Shown: positions 61,628 through 64,000 of the stretch, in pieces | How positions within the stretch are numbered: the first letter of the stretch is position 1 | How the letters are laid out: every line of letters begins with the position of its first letter | Assembly (NCBI RefSeq): GCF_004117915.1 | Contig: NZ_RSTD01000001.1 | Coordinates: forward strand, 806,001-870,000 | DNA: 64,000 bases | Origin: Companilactobacillus metriopterae | GTDB taxonomy: Bacteria; Bacillota; Bacilli; Lactobacillales; Lactobacillaceae | Direction: 5' to 3' | Position numbers and translations under genes: made by a program | Notes under the pieces: model-generated | The model's input: only the letters and a program-made list of their open reading frames with translations | Databases searched by the model: none | What the model was told of the DNA's origin: nothing

Positions 61628-62593
61628 TTACTTATTATTGATAAGTGAAGCAGCACCAATAACACCAGCACCATTTCCAAGACTAGCAAGACGAACTTCT
61701 GTCGAGTTCTTAACAGTAGCAAATTCATTTTTCAACATTGATTTTTCTACTTTTTCTAGCAAGAAGTCTCCGGCAGCTGAAACTCCACCACCAATGATTA
61801 CATACTTGGGATTCAGCGCATTTGATAAGTTTGCTAGTGCAAATCCTAATGAATCACAGACATGATTAGCAACTAAAAGTGCCAAATCATCATCTTTTTT
61901 AGCAAGATCAAAAACATCTTTAGCTGAAATATCTTGTCCATCATCAAGCATTGCCTTTAGTTCTGAAGGGCCAGCATATTCTGCAGCCATTTCACGAGCT
62001 ACTTGAACGATACCAGTAGCTGAAGCAATAGTTTCCAAACAACCACGTTTACCACATGTACACATGAAACCATTAGGTTCTACTGTAATGTGTCCAATTT
62101 CACCACCAGCACCTGCTGTACCATGAATTAATTTTCCATTGGCAATAATTCCACCACCAACACCAGTTCCTAGGGTAACAAAAATAACATCATCAGCATT
62201 GTTTCCGGCACCCATCCATTTTTCACCAAGTGCAGCAACATTAGCATCATTTTCAACTACTACAGGAATTCCTGTACCTTCTGATATATCACGAACTGGG
62301 AAAACAGGTTTAGTTGCCCAATTTAAGTTGTATGCTCCAACAACACTGCCCTCTTCAAAATTAATTGTTCCAGGTGAACCCATACCAATTCCTTCAAACT
62401 GATCTGCAGTCATATCATACATTTTTAAATGATGGTTAATTGAATCAATGATACTTGGAATGATCATTTGACCTTCATTCAAAACGTTTGTTTCAATACT
62501 CCATTTTTGTTGGATTTCACCATCTTTAGTAAGAATAGCAAATTTAATAGTTGTTCCACCTAGATCAACACCAATTAATTTTTTATCTGCCAT
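61628..62593 (-). CDS. glcK: ROK family glucokinase
   Basis: Protein of 321 aa, MADKKLIGVDLGGTTIKFAI from 62593. ATP loop DLGGTTIK, sugar site PGTINFEEG and GEIGHITVEPNG, zinc motif CTCGKRGCLE (ROK type). Converts glucose to glucose-6-phosphate. Gene order yqgQ-glcK-rhodanese matches Bacillus and lactobacilli. Confidence 0.94.
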   Translation of the reverse strand: MADKKLIGVDLGGTTIKFAILTKDGEIQQKWSIETNVLNEGQMIIPSIIDSINHHLKMYDMTADQFEGIGMGSPGTINFEEGSVVGAYNLNWATKPVFPVRDISEGTGIPVVVENDANVAALGEKWMGAGNNADDVIFVTLGTGVGGGIIANGKLIHGTAGAGGEIGHITVEPNGFMCTCGKRGCLETIASATGIVQVAREMAAEYAGPSELKAMLDDGQDISAKDVFDLAKKDDDLALLVANHVCDSLGFALANLSNALNPKYVIIGGGVSAAGDFLLEKVEKSMLKNEFATVKNSTEVRLASLGNGAGVIGAASLINNK

Positions 62594-62819
62594 TTGTTTC
62601 ACCTTTTTCCTTTTCTTCTTCTTTTCTATGTTCGCTTTTTAAAATTAACTGAGCGTTTATAAAAACTTCCTTCTCTATCATATTGTTATCATAGAGATTT
62701 CTTAATTCTAAGGACATAAGCTCAATGTCCCACTCTCTTTTACCTAAATGTACATAAGTTCCGTATCGTTTTAAAAGTTGTTGTACATCATATAGTGTTC
62801 TAAATTCCTGTATTGCCAT
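62583..62819 (-). CDS. yqgQ: YqgQ family protein (DUF910)
   Basis: Protein of 78 aa, MAIQEFRTLYDVQQLLKRYG from 62819. The family core YVHLGKREWDIELMSLELRN is exact. Overlaps the start of glcK by eleven bases and the rhomboid stop, so it is translationally coupled. Function unknown. Confidence 0.9.
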   Translation of the reverse strand: MAIQEFRTLYDVQQLLKRYGTYVHLGKREWDIELMSLELRNLYDNNMIEKEVFINAQLILKSEHRKEEEKEKGETNGR

Positions 62820-63486
62820 AAGCACCCATTCCTTTTGAATACATATAGTATGATACGGCAACTAATGCTATAACTGCAAGAATTCTGACGTAAATATTTG
62901 TTTTTCTAGCTCCAGTAATTCCAACTACAAAAGTAATCAAAAATCCACCGATAGCTCCACCAATATGTCCCCAAATATCAATACCAGCAGCAAATAGATC
63001 AAAAGCCAAGTTTAAGATGATCAATCCTAAAAAGCTCTTACCCATTTCTCTAATGTAATTATTGCTGCTGTACATAATACCTAAAGCAATAAATGATGCG
63101 AATAATCCAAAAATTGACGTACTGGCACCTGCAGAAAGTGCATAGGATGAACCAAATGCATAACTAGCTAAATTTCCAACAACACCACTTATTAAAAATA
63201 CGATTATAAATCTTATTTTTCCTAATATTGGTTCCAAATACTGACCAACAATATATAAAGAAAAACAATTCATAAATAAATGCATAAACCCTATATGCAA
63301 AAACATAGGTGTAATAAGTCTCCACCACTGTCCACTAGTAACGAGATTATTTGTTTTAGCACCCATAGTCAGTAAAACTTGTGGATTTGTTGATCCGCCT
63401 ATTAGTGTTTCAATGACAAAAACAGCAACTAATAAAATGATCAAACCATATGTGGCTGGTAAACTTTGATTTCTATAAGAAAACAT
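62800..63486 (-). CDS. Rhomboid family intramembrane serine protease
   Basis: Protein of 228 aa, MFSYRNQSLPATYGLIILLV from 63486 after AAAGGAG. Seven helices; catalytic Ser in SAGASTSIFGLFASF, His in IDIWGHIGGAIGGF, oxyanion-region HLFMNCFSLY. GluP-like. The gene order matches YqgP near glcK in B. subtilis. Confidence 0.9.
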   Translation of the reverse strand: MFSYRNQSLPATYGLIILLVAVFVIETLIGGSTNPQVLLTMGAKTNNLVTSGQWWRLITPMFLHIGFMHLFMNCFSLYIVGQYLEPILGKIRFIIVFLISGVVGNLASYAFGSSYALSAGASTSIFGLFASFIALGIMYSSNNYIREMGKSFLGLIILNLAFDLFAAGIDIWGHIGGAIGGFLITFVVGITGARKTNIYVRILAVIALVAVSYYMYSKGMGAYGNTGI

Positions 63487-63490
63487 CGTA

Positions 63491-64000
63491 TTATTTCTCC
63501 TTTGATACAGATATAATCTCATCGATTGGCTGATCTAATGAATAAACAGGCCAAGGAGTATTTATATAAAATTGACGTGACAATGCTAGTGAAATTGTTT
63601 TAGTAGGATATTTTGAAAGATAGCGATCGAAGTACCCTGCTCCAAATCCTAATCTTGCATGTTCATTATCAGAAAAGGCCAGCCCAGGAACAATAATCAA
63701 ATCTGGTGGATTCAATACATTTTCACCGGCAGCAATTGGTTCTTTTACTCCAAATGAACTAGTTTCAAGAATAGTAGACTTTGTATATTTGACAAAATCC
63801 ATTGAGTAATCTTGATATGTCTTAGGAATATATACTTCCTTACCCATATTCCAACAAGTCTCAACAATTGGAAGAGTTGGCAATTCACCTGACATACTTA
63901 GAGTAATTCCTATAGTCTCACTCTTTATAAATGTAGGATTATCAAATAATTTTGAATAAATTTGATTGATTTCTTTTTGAGATTCATTTGAACTCAAAAA
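63491..64000 (-). CDS. 5-formyltetrahydrofolate cyclo-ligase, partial
   Basis: The frame continues past the right edge; 169 residues are visible. Conserved GFGAGYFDRYLSKYP and the PDLIIVPGLAFSDNEHARLG motif of the family are clear, with the preceding Lys/Glu region PKTYQDYSMDF. The enzyme converts 5-formyl-THF to 5,10-methenyl-THF. Adjacent to the rhomboid gene, as in B. subtilis. Confidence 0.9.
   Translation of the reverse strand, partial: FLSSNESQKEINQIYSKLFDNPTFIKSETIGITLSMSGELPTLPIVETCWNMGKEVYIPKTYQDYSMDFVKYTKSTILETSSFGVKEPIAAGENVLNPPDLIIVPGLAFSDNEHARLGFGAGYFDRYLSKYPTKTISLALSRQFYINTPWPVYSLDQPIDEIISVSKEK

Overview
ORGANISM. The window comes from an AT-rich Gram-positive bacterium of the family Lactobacillaceae. 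Evidence: gene order of the priA-rpoZ-gmk and rplU-prp-rpmA blocks, a DUF3042 protein, an Rgg-type regulator, SLAP-like secreted proteins and strong AGGAGG ribosome binding sites. Companilactobacillus is a reasonable guess (inference). Housekeeping DNA flanks a long accessory stretch.

LAYOUT. 1-11.7 kb (minus strand) is a conserved block: priA (cut by the edge), rpoZ, gmk, recN, a TlyA-type rRNA methylase, ispA, xseBA, folD, nusB, an Asp23-family gene, efp, rpmA, prp and rplU. A divergent small gene under a LexA-type promoter sits between gmk and recN. 11.8-16.6 kb holds a potassium channel, small cytosolic and membrane proteins, and a PEPCK/HPr-kinase-like protein. 16.7-25.5 kb is the most interesting part, an apparently undescribed RiPP-like cluster. 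It has a 28-codon precursor with a YxxPxL leader and a GTVVGTVVG tail, a PqqD-like recognition protein, a CPBP protease, a CYTH protein, a nucleotidyltransferase-fold protein, an MFS exporter, an AlkA-like DNA glycosylase, a flavodoxin, a possible oxygenase, a PEP-synthase-like phosphotransferase and a protein of nucleoside-deoxyribosyltransferase-like fold. The two operons diverge from a palindromic control region. 25.7-27.4 kb is an FRG-domain/ImmA-type pair. 27.7-49.7 kb mixes secreted proteins, stress genes (catalase, CsbD, GlsB), ABC exporters, an Rgg regulator, many small membrane proteins and tRNA-Ser. 49.9-58.6 kb is a decayed prophage at tRNA-Arg: truncated small terminase, broken HNH gene, degenerate tRNA-like elements, a Gp157/ArpU fusion, an ImmA remnant, accessory membrane genes and an intact integrase. 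58.7-64 kb returns to the conserved backbone (ynbB-like, miaA, DUF3042, rhodanese, glucokinase, YqgQ, rhomboid, 5-FTHF cyclo-ligase).

HOW THE PARTS MAY WORK TOGETHER. In the RiPP-like cluster the PqqD-like protein would bind the precursor leader. The phosphate and nucleotide enzymes and the flavodoxin-linked protein would modify its glycine-rich tail, the CPBP protease would process it or give immunity, and the MFS protein would export it. The DNA glycosylase suggests a product that damages DNA. This function is inference; the gene content is seen directly.

OTHER SIGNALS. A conserved 5' leader (core TCCAAAT, GAC, AAAAGCTGAA) precedes four separate small membrane-protein genes and looks like a shared cis-regulatory RNA. 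Several genes are broken by one missing A in an A run, so base-calling error must be excluded before they are called pseudogenes.
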